Source: Lepidurus packardi
Taxonomy: Eukaryota > Arthropoda > Branchiopoda > Notostraca > Triopsidae
Length of the DNA: 64,000 nucleotides
Direction: 5' to 3'
Assembly: GCA_023053545.1 (NCBI GenBank)
Contig: JAKZAN010000046.1
Coordinates: 434,001 to 498,000, forward strand
Shown here: piece after piece, positions 1 to 13,100 of the stretch
Position numbering within the stretch: the stretch's first letter is position 1
Layout: each line of letters starts with the position of its first letter
Position numbers and translations under genes: made by a program
The notes under the pieces: model-generated
Told to the model about the DNA's origin: nothing
Seen by the model: the letters and a program-made list of their open reading frames with translations, nothing else
Database searches by the model: none

Positions 1-2781
1 GATCGGGTCTCTAATCGGGTCTCTGATCGGGTCTCTAATCGGGTCTCTAATCGGGTCTCTAATCGGGTCTCTGATCGGGTCTCTGATTGGGTCTCTAATC
101 GGGTCTCAATCGGGTCTCTAATCGGGTCTCTAATCGACGTCTCTAATCGAGGTCTCTGATCGGGTCTTTAATCCGGTCTCTAATCGGGTCTCTGATCGGG
201 TCTCTAATCGGGTCTCTAATCGGGTCTCTAATCGGGTCTCTGATCGAGTCTCTGATCGGGTCTCTAATCGGGTCTCTAATCCGGTCTCTAATCGGGTCTC
301 TGATCGGGTCTCTAATCGGGTCTCTAATCGGGTCTCTGATCGGGTTTCTAAACGGGTCTCTAATCGGTTCTCTGATCGGGTCTCTGATCGGGTCTCTGAT
401 CGGGTCTCTGATCGGGTCTCTGATCGGGTCTCTAATCGGGTCTCTGATCGGGTCTCCAATCGGGTCTCTAATCGGGTCTCTGATCGGGTCTCTAATCGGG
501 TCTCTAATCGGGTCTCTGATCGGGTCTCTGATTGGGTCTCTAATCGGGTCTCAATCGGGTCTCTAATCGGGTCTCTAAACGGGTCTCTAATCGACGTCTC
601 TAATCGAGGTCTCTGATCGGGTCTCAGATCGGGTCTCTAATCGGGTCTCTGATCGGGTCTCTGATCGGGTCTCTGATCGGGTCTCTAATCGGGTCTCTAA
701 TCGGGTCTCTAATCCGGTCTCTAATCGGGTCTCTGATCGGGTCTCTAATCGGGTCTCTAATCGGGTCTCTAATCGGGTCTCTGATCGAGTCTCTGATCGG
801 GTCTCTAATCGGGTCTCTAATCCGGTCTCTAATCGGGTCTCTGATCGGGTCTCTAATCGGGTCTCTAATCGGGTCTCTGATCGGGTTTCTAAACGGGTCT
901 TTAATCGGGTCTCTATTCGGGTCTCTGATCGGGTCTCTATTCGGGTCTCTAATCGGGTCTCTGATCGGGTCTCTAATCGGGTCTCTAATCGGGTCTGTGA
1001 TCGGGTCTCTGATCGGGTCTCTAATCGGGTCTCTAATCGGGTCTCTGATCGGGTCTCTAATCGGGTCTCTAATCGGGTCTCTAATCGACGTCTCTAATCG
1101 AGGTCTCTGATCGGGTCTCTAATCCGGTCTCTAATCGGGTCTCTAATCGGGTCTGTGATCGGGTCTCTAATCGGGTCTCTGAACGGGTCTCTGATCGGGT
1201 CTCTGATCGACTCTCTGATCGGGTCTCTGATCGGGTCTCTAATCGGGTCTCTAATCGGGTCTTTGGTCGGGTCTCTGATCGGGTCTCTAATCTGGTCTCT
1301 AATCGGGTCTCTAATCGGGTCTCTGATCGGGTCTCTGATCGGGTCTTTAATCGGGTCTTTAATCGGGTCTCTGATCGGGTCTCTGATCGGGTCTCTGATC
1401 GGGTCTCTATTCGGGTCTCTAATCGGGTCTCTGATCGGGTCTCTAATCGGGTCTCTAATCGGGTCTCTAATCGGGTCTCTGATCGGGTCTCTGATTGGGT
1501 CTCTAATCGGGTCTCTAATCGGGTCTCTAATCGGGTTTCTAAACGGGTCTCTAATCGGTTCTCTGATCGGGTCTCTGATCGGGTCTCTAATCGGGTCTCT
1601 AATCGGGTCTCTGATCGAGTCTCTGATCGGGTCTCTAATCGGGTCTCTGATCGGGTTTCTGATCGGGTCTCTAATCGGGTCTCTAATCGGGTCTCTGATC
1701 GAGTCTCTAATCGGGTCTCTAATCGGGTCTCTGATCGGGTCTCTAATCGGGTCTCTAATCGGGTCTCTGATCGGGTCTCTAATCGGGTCTCTAATCGGGT
1801 CTCTGATCGGGTCTCTGATTGGGTCTCTAATCGGGTCTCTAATCGGGTCTCTAATCGACGTCTCTAATCGAGGTCTCTGATCGGGTCTCTAATCGGGTCT
1901 CTAATCGGGTCTCTAATCGGGTCTGTTATCGGGTCTCTAATCGGGTCTCTGATCGGGTCTCTGATCGGGTCTCTAATCGGGTCTCTAATCGGGTCTCTAA
2001 TCGGGTCTCTGATCGGGTCTCTGATCGGGTCTATAATCGGGTCTCTGATCGGGTCTCTGATCGGGTCTCTAATCGGGTCTCTGATCGGGTCTCTGATTGG
2101 GTCTCTAATCGGGTCTCTAATCGGGTCTCTAATCGACGTCTCTAATCGAGGTCTCTGATCGGGTCTCTAATCGGGTCTCTAATCGGGTCTCTAATCGGGT
2201 CTCTAATCGGGTCTCTAATCGGGTCTCTGATCGAGTCTCTGATCGGGTCTCTAATCGGGTCTCTGATCGGGTCTCTGATCGGGTCTCTAATCGGGTCTCT
2301 AATCGGGTCTGTGATCGGGTCTCTAATCGGGTCTCTAATCGGGTCTCTGATCGGGTCTCTGATCGGGTCTCTAATCGGGTCTCTAATCGGGTCTCTAATC
2401 GGGTCTCTGATCGTGTCTCTGATCGGGTCTATAATCGGGTCTCTGATCGGGTCTCTGATCGGGTCTCTGATCGGGTCTCTGATCGGGTCTCTGATCGGGT
2501 CTCTAATCGAGGTCTCTGATCGGGTCTCTAATCCGGTCTCTAATCGGGTCTCTGATCGGGTCTATAATCGGGTTATCAGACGTGCACTTTGACCGGGACT
2601 CTAATCGGGGTCTCTTATCGGGTCTCTAACCGTGTCTCTGATCGGGTCTCTGATCGGGTCTCTGATCGGGTCTCTGATCGGGTCTCTAATCGGGTCTCTG
2701 ATCGGGTCTCTAATCGGGTCTCTGATCGGGTCTCTTATCGCGTCTCTGATCGGGTCTCTGATCGGGTCTCTAATCGGGTTA

Positions 2782-2859
2782 ACAGACGTGCACTAATGCG
2801 ACGCGAACGCGACGTTGGCCGTCTTAAAAAACCAAAAAACAAACAAACAGACGTGCACT
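2782..2859 (+). mobile_element. 5'-truncated non-LTR retrotransposon tail, copy 1, with 13-bp target duplications
   Basis: The 52-bp core (2795-2846) matches the last bases of the full retrotransposon (from 50665), ending in an A/C-rich tail of the form AAACAAAC. It is flanked by direct repeats ACAGACGTGCACT at 2782-2794 and 2847-2859. Related empty sites, GGGTTAACAGACGTGCACTT, occur elsewhere in satellite A (for example 38490), so the repeats behave as a target-site duplication. The only consistent core difference from the full element is one extra C in the A-rich tail. The core has no coding capacity. Confidence 0.85.
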
Positions 2860-3762
2860 TTGATCGGGTCTCTGATCGGGTCTCTAATCGGGTCTCTGAT
2901 CGGGTCTCTGATCGGGTCTCTAATCGGGTCTCTAATCGGGTCTCTGATCGGGTCTCTAATCGGGTCTCTAATCGGGTCTCTAATCGGGTCTCTGATCGAG
3001 TCTGTGATCGGGTCTCTAATCGGGTCTATGATCGGGTCTCTGATCGGGTCTCTGATCGGGTTTCTGATCGACTCTCTGATCGGGTCTCTGATCGGGTCTT
3101 TAATCGGGTCTCTGATCGACTCTCTGATCGGGTCTCTGATCGGGTCTCTAATCGGGTCTCTAATCGGGTCTCTGATCGGGTCTCTGATCGGGTCTCTAAT
3201 CGGGTCTCTAATCGGGTCTCTAATCGGGTCTCTGATCGGGTCTCTGATCGGGTCTTTAATCGGGTCTTTAATCGGGTCTCTGATCGGGTCTCTGATCGGG
3301 TCTCTGATCGGGTCTCTGATCGACTCTCTGATCGGGTCTCTGATCGGGTCTCTAATCGGGTCTCTAATCGGGTCTCTGATCGGGTCTCTGATCGGGTCTC
3401 TAATCGGGTCTCTAATCGGGTCTCTAATCGGGTCTCTGATCGGGTCTCTGATCGGGTCTCTATTCGGGTCTCTGATCGGTTCTCTAATCGAGGTCTCTGA
3501 TCGGGTCTCTAATCCGGTCTCTAATCGGGTCTCTGATCGGCTCTATAATCGGGTTATCAGACGTGCACTTTGACCGGGACTCTAATCGGGGTCTCTTATC
3601 GGGTCTCTAACCGTGTCTCTGATCGGGTCTCTGATCGGGTCTCTGATCGGGTCTCTGATCGGGTCTCTAATCGGGTCTCTGATCGGGTCTCTAATCGGGT
3701 CTCTGATCGGGTCTCTTATCGCGTCTCTGATCGGGTCTCTGATCGGGTCTCTAATCGGGTTA

Positions 3763-3840
3763 ACAGACGTGCACTAATGCGACGCGAACGCGACGTTGGC
3801 CGTCTTAAAAAACCAAAAAACAAACAAACAGACGTGCACT
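3763..3840 (+). mobile_element. 5'-truncated retrotransposon tail, copy 2
   Basis: Core 3776-3827, with 13-bp repeats at 3763-3775 and 3828-3840. It lies 981 bp from copy 1 in the same higher-order context, so it is best read as a copy made by array amplification, not as a new insertion. Confidence 0.85.
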
Positions 3841-5785
3841 TTGATCGGGTCTCTGATCGGGTCTCTAATCGGGTCTCTAATCGGGTCTCTGATCGAGTCT
3901 CTGATCGGGTCTCTAATCGGGTCTCTGATCGGGTCTCTGATCGGGTCTCTAATCGGGTCTCTAATCGGGTCTCTGATCGGGTCTCTAATCGGGTCTCTAA
4001 TCGGGTCTCTGATCGGGTCTCTAATCGGGTCTCTAATCGGGTCTCTGATCGGGTCTCTAATCGGGTCTCTAATCGGGTCTCTGATCGGGTCTCTAATCGG
4101 GTCTCTGATCGGGTCTCTTATCGCGTCTCTGATCGGGTCTCTGATTGGGTCTCTAATCGGGTTAACAGACGTGAACTTTGATCGGGTCTCTGATCGGGTC
4201 TCTAATCGAGTCTCTGATCGGGTATCTGATCGGGTCTCTAATCGGGTCTCTAATCGGGTCTCTGATCGGGTCTCTGATTGGGTCTCTAATCGGGTCTCTA
4301 ATCGGGTCTCTAATCGGGTTTCTAAACGGGTCTCTAATCGGTTCTCTGATCGGGTCTCTGATCGGGTCTCTAATCGGGTCTCTAATCGGGTCCCTGATCG
4401 AGTCTCTGATCGGGTCTCTAATCGGGTCTCTGATCGGGTTTCTGATCGGGTCTCTAATCGGGTCTCTAATCGGGTCTCTGATCGAGTCTCTAATCGGGTC
4501 TCTAATCGGGTCTCTGATCGGGTCTCTAATCGGGTCTCTAATCGGGTCTCTGATCGGGTCTCTAATCGGGTCTCTAATCGGGTCTCTGATCGGGTCTCTG
4601 ATTGGGTCTCTAATCGGGTCTCTAATCGGGTCTCTAATCGACGTCTCTAATCGAGGTCTCTGATCGGGTCTCTAATCGGGTCTCTAATCGGGTCTCTGAT
4701 CGGGTCTCTAATCGGGTCTCTAATCGGGTCTCTGATCGGGTCTCTGATTGGGTCTCTAATCGGGTCTCTAATCGGGTCTCTAATCGACGTCTCTAATCGG
4801 GGTCTCTGATCGGGTCTCTAATCGGGTCTCTAATCGGGTCTCTAATCGGGTCTGTGATCGGGTCTCTAATCGGGTCTCTGATCGGGTCTCTGATCGGGTC
4901 TCTAATCGGGTCTCTAATCGGGTCTCTAATCGGGTCTCTGATCGGGTCTCTGATCGGGTCTATAATCGGGTCTCTGATCGGGTCTCTGATCGGGTCTCTA
5001 ATCGGGTCTCTGATCGGGTCTCTGATTGGGTCTCTAATCGGGTCTCTAATCGGGTCTCTAATCGACGTCTCTAATCGAGGTCTCTGATCGGGTCTCTAAT
5101 CCGGTCTCTAATCGGGTCTCTAATCGGGTCTGTGATCGGGTCTCTAATCGGGTCTCTGATCGGGTCTCTGATCGGGTCTCTGATCGGGTCTCTGATCGAC
5201 TCTCTGATCGGGTCTCTAATCGGGTCTCTAATCGGGTCTCTAATCGGGTCTCTGATCGGGTCTCTGATCGGGTCTCTAATCGGGTCTCTAATCGGGTCTC
5301 TAATCGGGTCTCTGATCGGGTCTCTGATCGGGTCTTTAATCGGGTCTTTAATCGGGTCTCTGATCGGGTCTCTGATCGGGTCTCTATTCGGGTCTCTAAT
5401 CGGGTCTCTGATCGGGTCTCTGATCGGGTCTCTGATCGGGTCTCTGATCGGGTCTCTAATCGGGTCTCTAATCGGGTCTCTAATCGGGTCTCTGATCGGG
5501 TCTCTAATCGGGTCTCTAATCGGGTCTCTAATCGGGTCTCTGATCGAGTCTCTGATCGGGTCTCTGATCGGGTCTCTGATCGGGTCTCTAATCGGGTCTC
5601 TGATCGGGTCTCTGATCGGGTCTCTAATCGGGTCTCTAATCGGGTCTCTAATCGGGTCTCTAATCGGGTCTCTAATCGGGTCTCTGATCGAGTCTCTGAT
5701 CGGGTCTCTAATCGGGTCTCTGATCGGGTCTCTGATCGGGTCTCTAATCGGGTCTCTAATCGGGTCTGTGATCGGGTCTCTAATC

Positions 5786-8700
5786 GGGACTGAATTAATT
5801 TCATCCGGACTGAATTAATTCATTACGCACTTAATTAATCCATTACGGACTGAATTAATTCCTTACGGACTGTAATAATTCCTTACGGACTGAATTAATA
5901 CCTTACGGACTGAATTAAATCCTTACGGACTGAATTAATTCCTTACGGACTTAATTAATTCCTTACGGACTTAATTAATTCCTTACGGACTGAATTAATT
6001 CATTACGGACTGAATTAATTCATTACGGACTGAATTAATACCTCACGGACTGAATTAAATCCTTACGGACTGAATTATTTCCTTACGGACTTAATTAATT
6101 CCTTACGGACTGAATTAATTCATTACGGACTGAATTAATTCCTTACGGACTGAATTAATTTATTACGGACTGAATTATTTCCTTACGGACTGAATTAATT
6201 CTTTAGGATTGATTGAATTCCTTTCTTACTGAAAAAATTCCTAACGGACTGAATTAATTCCTTAATTAATTCCTTACGGACTGAATTAATTTCATACGGA
6301 CTGAATTAATCCATTACGGACTGAATTAATTCCTTACGGACTTAATTAATTCCTTACGGACTGTATAAATTCCTTACGGACTGAATTAATTCCTTACGGA
6401 CTGAATTAGGTCCTTACGGACTGAATTAATTCTTTAGGATTGATTGAATTCCTTTCTTACTGAATTAATTCCTTACGGACTGAATGAATTCCTTACGGAC
6501 TGAATTAATTTCATACGGACTGAATTAATACCTTACGGACTGTATTAATTCCTTACGGACTGAATTAATACCTTACGGACTGAATTAAATCCTTACGGAC
6601 TGAATTAATTCCTTACGGACTAAATTAATACCTTACGGACTGAATTAATACCTTACGGACTGAATTAAATCCTTACGGACTGAATTAATACCTTACGGAC
6701 TGAATTAAATCCTTACGGACTGAATTAATTCCTTACGGACTTAATTAATTCCTTACGGACTTAATTAATTCCTTACGGACTGAATTAATTCATTACGGAC
6801 TGAATTAATTCATTACGGACTGAATTAATACCTCACGGACTGAATTAAATCCTTACGTACTGAATTAATTCCTAACGGACTTAATTAATTCCTTACGGAC
6901 TGAATTAATTCATTACGGACTGAATTAATTCCTTACGGACTGAATTAATTCCTTACGGACCTAATTAATTCCTTACGGACGGAATTAATTCTTTACGGAC
7001 TTAATTAATTCCTTACGGACTTAATTAATTCCTTACGTACTTAATTAATTCCTTACGGTCTGAATTAATTCCGTACGGATTTAATTAATTCCTTACGGAC
7101 TGAATTAATTCCTTACGGACTAAATTAATTCCTTACGGACTGAATTAATTCCTTACGGACTGAATTAATTCCTTACGGACTGAATTAATTCTTTAGGATT
7201 GATTGAATTCCTTTCTTACTGAATTAATTCATTACGGACTGAAATAATTCCTTACGGACTGAATTAATTCCTTACGGACTAAATTAATTCTTTAATTAAT
7301 TCCGTACGGACTGAATTAATTCATTTCGGACTTAATTAATCGATTACGGACTGAATTAATTCCTTACGTAATGAACTTATTCCTTACGGACTGAATTAAT
7401 TCCTTACGGACTGAATTAATTCATTACGGACTGAAATAATTCCTTACGGACTAAATTAATTCCTTACGGACTGAATTAATTCCTTACGGACTGAATTATT
7501 TCCTTACGGACTGAATTAATTCCTTACGGACTGAATTATTTCCTTACGGACTGAATTAATTCTTTAGGATTGATTGAATTCCTTTCTTACTGAAAAAATT
7601 CCTAACGGACTGAATTAATTCCTTAATTAATTCCTTACGGACTGAATTAATTTCATACGGACTGAATTAATTCATTACGGACTTAATTAATCCATTACGG
7701 ACTGAATTAATTCCTTACGGACTTAATTAATTCCTTACGGACTGTATAAATTCCTTACGGACTGAATTAATTCCTTACGGACTGAATTAGGTCCTTACGG
7801 ACTGAATTAATTCTTTAGGATTGATTGAATTCCTTTCTTACTGAATTAATTCCTTACGGACTGAATGAATTCCTTACGGACTGAATTAATTTCATACGGA
7901 CTGAATTAATACCTTACGGACTGTATTAATTCCTTACGGACTGAATTAATACCTTACGGACTGAATTAAATCTTTACGGACTGAATTAATTCCTTACGGA
8001 CTGAATTAATACCTTACGGACTGAATTAATACCTTACGGACTGAATTAAATCCTTACGGACTGAATTAATACCTTACGGACTGAATTAAATCCTTACGGA
8101 CTGAATTAATTCCTTACGGACTTAATTAATTCCTTACGGACTGAATTAATTCCTAACGGACTTAATTAATTCCTTACGGACTGAATTAATTCATTACGGA
8201 CTGAATTAATTCCTTACGGACGGAATTAATTCTTTACGGACTTAATTAATTCCTTACGGACTTAATTAATTCCTTACGTACTTAATTAATTTCTTACGGT
8301 CTGAATTAATTCCGTACGGATTTAATTAATTCCTTACGGACTGAATTAATTCCTTACGGACTGAATTAATTCATTATGGACTTAATCAATTCCGTAAGGA
8401 ATGAATGAATTAATTACGGACTGAAATAATTCCTTACGGACTAAATTAATTCCTTACGGACTGAATTAATTCCTTACGGACTGAATTAATTCCTTACGGA
8501 CTGAATTAATTCCTTACGGACTGAATTTTTTCCTTACGGACTGAATTAATTCTTTAGGATTGATTGAATTCCTTTCTTACTGAATTAATTCATTACGGAC
8601 TGAAATAATTCCTTACGGACTGAATTAATTCCTTACGGACTAAATTAATTCTTTAATTAATTCCGTACGGACTGAATTAATTCATTTCGGACTTAATTAA

Positions 8701-10160
8701 TCGATTACGGACTGAATTAATTCCTTACGTAATGAACTTATTCCTTACGGACTGAATTAATTCCTTACGGACTTAATTAATTCCTTACGGACTTAATTAA
8801 TTCCTTACGGACTGAATTAATTCATTACGGACTGAATTAATTCATTACGGACTGAATTAATACCTCACGGACTGAATTAATACCTCACGGACTGAATTAA
8901 ATCCTTACGGACTGAATTAATTCCTTACGGACCTAATTAATTCCTTACGGACGGAATTAATTCTTTACGGACTAAATTAATTTCTTACGGACTGAATTAA
9001 TTCCTTACGGACCTAATTATTTCCTTACGGACGGAATTATTTCTTTACGGACTTAATTAATTCCTTACGGACTTAATTAATTCCTTACGTACTTAATTAA
9101 TTCTTTACGGTCTGAATTAATTCCGTACGGATTTAATTAATTCCTTACGGACTGAATTAATTCCTTACGGACTGAATTAATTCATTATGGACTTAATCAA
9201 TTCCGTAAGGAATGAATGAATTAATTACGGACTGAAATAATTCTTTACGGACTAAATTAATTCCTTACGGACTGAATTAATTCCTTACGGACTGAATTAA
9301 TTCCTTACGGACTGAATTAATTCCTTACGGACTGAATTAATTCCTTACGGACTGAATTTTTTCCTTACGGACTGATATAATTCTTTAGGATTGATTGAAT
9401 TCCTTTCTTACTGAATTAATTCATTACGGACTGAAATAATTCCTTACGGACTGAATTAATTCCTTACGGACTAAATTAGTTCTTTAATTAATTCCGTACG
9501 GACTGAATTAATTCATTTCGGACTTAATTAATCGATTACGGACTGAATTAATTCCTTACGTAATGAACTTATTCCTTACGGACTGAATTAATTCCTTACG
9601 GACTGAATTAATACCTTACGGATTTAATTAATTCCTTACGGTCTGAATTAATTCCGTACGGATTTAATTAATTCCTTACGGACTGAATTAATTCCTTACG
9701 GACTGAATTAATTCATTATGGACTTAATTAATTCCGTAAGGAATGAATGAATTAATTACGGACTGAAATAATTCTTTACGGACTGAATTAATTCCTTACG
9801 AACTGAATTAATTCCTTACGGACTGAATTAGTTCCTTACGGACTGAATTAATTCTTTAGGATTTATTGAATTCCTTTCTTACTGAATTAACTACATACGG
9901 ACTGAATGAATTCCTTACGGACTGAATTAATTCCTTACCCACTGAATTAATACCTTACGGATTTAATTAATTCCTTACGGTCTGAATTAATTCCTTACGG
10001 CCTGATTTAATTCCTTACAGACTGAATTAATTCCTTAAGTACTGATTTAATTCCTTACAGACTGGATTAATTCCTCATGGACTGAATTAATTCCTTACGA
10101 ACTTAATTAATTCCTTACGGACTGAATTAATTGTACTGATTGTACTGAATGTATTTCTTA
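5786..10160. repeat. Satellite B, ACTGAATTAA subtype with interrupters
   Basis: This is the older-looking or more heterogeneous half of B1. The 20-bp register shifts several times, with 18-19-bp units, AATTAATTCC half-units and the recurring CTTTAGGATTGATTGAATTC interrupter. The segment ends at a unique-looking TGTACTGATTGTACTGAATG motif near 10133. The same motif marks the matching position at 54668 in block B2. Confidence 0.85.
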
Positions 10161-13100
10161 CGGACTGAATTAATTCCTTACGGACTGAACTAGTTCCTTA
10201 CGGACTTAAATAATTCATTACGGACTTAATTAATTCCTTACGGACTGAATTAATTCATTACGGACTGAATTAATTCATTACGGACTGAATTAATACCTCA
10301 CGGACTGAATTAAATCCTTACGGACTGAATTAATTCCTTACGGACTTAATTAATTCCTTACGGACTGAATTAATTCATTACGGACTGAATTAATTCCTTA
10401 CGGACTGAATTAATTCCTTACGTACTTAATTAATTCCTTACGGTCTGAATTAATTCCGTACGGATTTAATTAATTCCTTACGGACTTAATTAATTCCTTA
10501 CGGACTTAATTAAATCCATACGGACTTAATTAATTCCTTACGGACTTAAATAATTCTTTACGGAATTAATTAATTCATTACGGAATTTATTAATTCATTA
10601 CGGATTCAATTAATTCATTACGGACTTAATTAGTTCCTTACGGACCTAATTCATTTATTACGGACTTAATTAATTCATTACGAACTTAAATAATTCATTA
10701 CGGACTTAATTAAATCCTTACGGATTTAATTAATTCATTACGGACTTAATTAATTCCTTACGGAATTAATTCATTCATTACGGAATTAAATAATTCATTA
10801 CGGATTTAATTAATTCATTACGGACTTTATTAATTCTTTACGGAATTAATTAATTCCTTACGGACTTAATTAATTCTTTACGGAATTAATTAATTCATTA
10901 CGGAATTTATTAATTCATTACGGATTCAATTAATTCATTACGGACTTTCTTAATTCATTACGGACTTAATTAATTCCTTACGGACCTAATTCATTTATTA
11001 CGGACTTTATAAATTCCTTAGGGACTTAATTAATTTCTTACGGACTTAGTTAAATCATAACGGACTAAATTAATTCCTTACGGATTTAATTAATTCCTTA
11101 CGGACTTAATTAATTCCTTACGGACTTAATTAATTCCTTACGGAATTAATTAATTCCTTACGGCCTTAACTAAATCCCTACGGATTTAATTAATTCCTTA
11201 CGGACTTAATTAATTCTTTACGGAATTAATTAATTCATTACGGAATTTATTAATTCATTACGGATTCAATTAATTCATTACGGACTTTCTTAATTCATTA
11301 CGGACTTAATTAGTTCCTTACGGACCTAATTTATTTATTACGGACTTAATTAATTCATTACGAACTTAAATAATTCATTACGGACTTAATTAAATCCTTA
11401 CGGACTTAATTAATTCATTACGGACTTAATTAATTCCTTACGGAATTAATTCATTCATTACGGAATTAAATAATTCACTACGGATTTAATTAATTCATTA
11501 CGGACTTTATTAATTCTTTACGGACTTAATTAATTCCTTACGGACTTAATTAATTCTTTACGGAATTAATTAATTCATTACGGAATTTATTAATTCATTA
11601 CGGAATTAAATAATTCATTACGGATTTAATTAATTCATTACGGACTTTCTTAATTCATTACGGACTTAATTAATTCCTTACGGACCTAATTCATTCATTA
11701 CGGACTTTATAAATTCCTTAGGGACTTAATTAATTTCTTACGGACTTAGTTAAATCATAACGGACTAAAATAATTCCTTACGGACTTAATTAATTCCTTA
11801 CGGACTTAATTAATTCCTTACGGAATTAATTAATTCCTTACGGCCTTAACTAAATCCCTACGGACTTAATTAATTCCTTACGGCCTTAACTAAATCCCTA
11901 CGGACTTAATTAATTCCTTACGGACTTAATTAATTCTTTACGGAATTAATTAATTCATTACGGAATTTATTAATTCATTACGGATTCAATTAATTCATTA
12001 CGGACTTTCTTAATTCATTACGGACTTAATTAATTCCTTACAGACTTAATTAATTCAGTAAGGACTTAATTAATTCCTTACGGACTTAATTAATTCCTTA
12101 CGGACTTAATTATTTCATTACGGACTTAATTCATTCCTTACGGACTTAATTAATTCCTTACGGCCTTAATTAAATCCATACGGACTTAATTAATTCCTTA
12201 CGGACTTAAATAATTCTTTACGGAATTAATTAATTCATTACGGAATTTATTAATTCATTACGGATTCAATTAATTCATTACGGACTTTCTTAATTCATTA
12301 CGGACTTAATTAGTTCCTTACGGACCTAATTCATTTATTACGGACTTAATTAATTCATTACGAACTTAAATAATTCTTTACGGACTTAATTAATTCCTTA
12401 CGGACTTAATTAATTCTTTACGGAATTAATTAATTCATTACGGAATTTATTAATTCATTACGGATTCAATTAATTCATTACGGACTTAATAAATTCCTTA
12501 CGGACCTAATTCATTCATTACGGACTTTATAAATTCCTTAGGGACTTAATTAATTTCTTACGGACTTAGTTAAATCATAACGGACTAAATTAATTCCTTA
12601 CGGACTTAATTAATTCCTTACGGACTTAATTAATTCCTTACGGAATTAATTATTTCATTACGGACTTCATTAATTCCTTACGTACTTAATTAACTCACTA
12701 CGGACTTAATTAATTCCCTACGGAATTTATTAATTCATTACGGACTTAATTATTTCTTTAGGGACTTCATTAATTCATTACGGACTTTATAAATTCCTTA
12801 GGGACTTAATTAATTCCTTACGGACTTAGTTAATTCACTACGGACTTTATTAATTCATTACGGACTTAATTAATTCATTACGGACTTAATTAATTCCTTA
12901 CGGACTTAATTAATTCCTTACGGACTTAATTAATTCATTACGGAATTTATTAATTCATTACGGACTTAATTAAATCCTTACAGACTTAATTAATTCAGTA
13001 AGGACTTAATTAATTCCTTACGGACTTAAATATTTCCTTAGGGACTTCATTAATTCATTACGGACTTTATAAATTCCTTAGGGACTTTATAAATTCCTTA

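Larger units (their letters stand above)
2574..4162 (+). repeat. Two copies of the ~0.98-kb higher-order unit of satellite A
   Basis: A landmark reading TTATCAGACGTGCAC then TTTGACCGGGACTC occurs near 2574 and again 981 bp later near 3555. Each is followed by the same ordered set of monomer variants (CTCTTATCGGG, TAACCGTG, TTATCGCG) and then by a filled retrotransposon-tail site. The same unit recurs near 34385, 37885, 40215, 41148, 42176 and 50725. The block is an amplified higher-order repeat whose length varies in steps of 12 bp. Confidence 0.8.
1..5785. repeat. Satellite A array, block A1 (12-bp monomer)
   Basis: Near-perfect tandem repeats of a 12-bp unit read as GATCGGGTCTCT or AATCGGGTCTCT. 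The first base is dimorphic (G or A) in roughly equal numbers. Recurrent variants include ATTGGG, TCGAGTC, TCGACTC, CTTTAATC, TTTCTAAAC and TATTCGGG. A pair of variant monomers, AATCGACGTCTCT then AATCGAGGTCTCT, recurs as punctuation (for example near 131, 591, 1086, 1852, 2132 and 4636). Two retrotransposon tail insertions lie at 2782-2859 and 3763-3840. The part from about 2.8 to 4.6 kb closely matches 37.1-39.0 kb, so it is a segmental copy. No gene is supported: the long open frames encode only IGSL, DRVS/NRVS or ETRS/ETRL tetrapeptide repeats. Confidence 0.97.

Noticed and set aside
2795-2846. The 52-bp core as an independent satellite component or a SINE
   Set aside because: Its sequence, hairpin 3' arm and A/C-rich tail match the LINE 3' end, and it is bounded by target-type duplications. 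A SINE sharing the LINE tail cannot be fully excluded, but there is no body sequence to support one.
1-5785. Telomeric repeat array
   Set aside because: The 12-bp GGGTCTCT unit is G-rich on one strand, but it is interrupted by another satellite and by mobile elements, with internal higher-order units, and no known telomere motif (such as TTAGG runs) is present. A subtelomeric or pericentromeric location remains possible.
1155-5818. Long open frames across satellite A (IGSL, DRVS/NRVS and ETRS repeats), here and in the other A blocks, as protein-coding genes
   Set aside because: They are direct translations of the 12-bp monomer, overlap each other in several frames and on both strands, and lack any non-repeat domain. 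The period divisible by three explains them.
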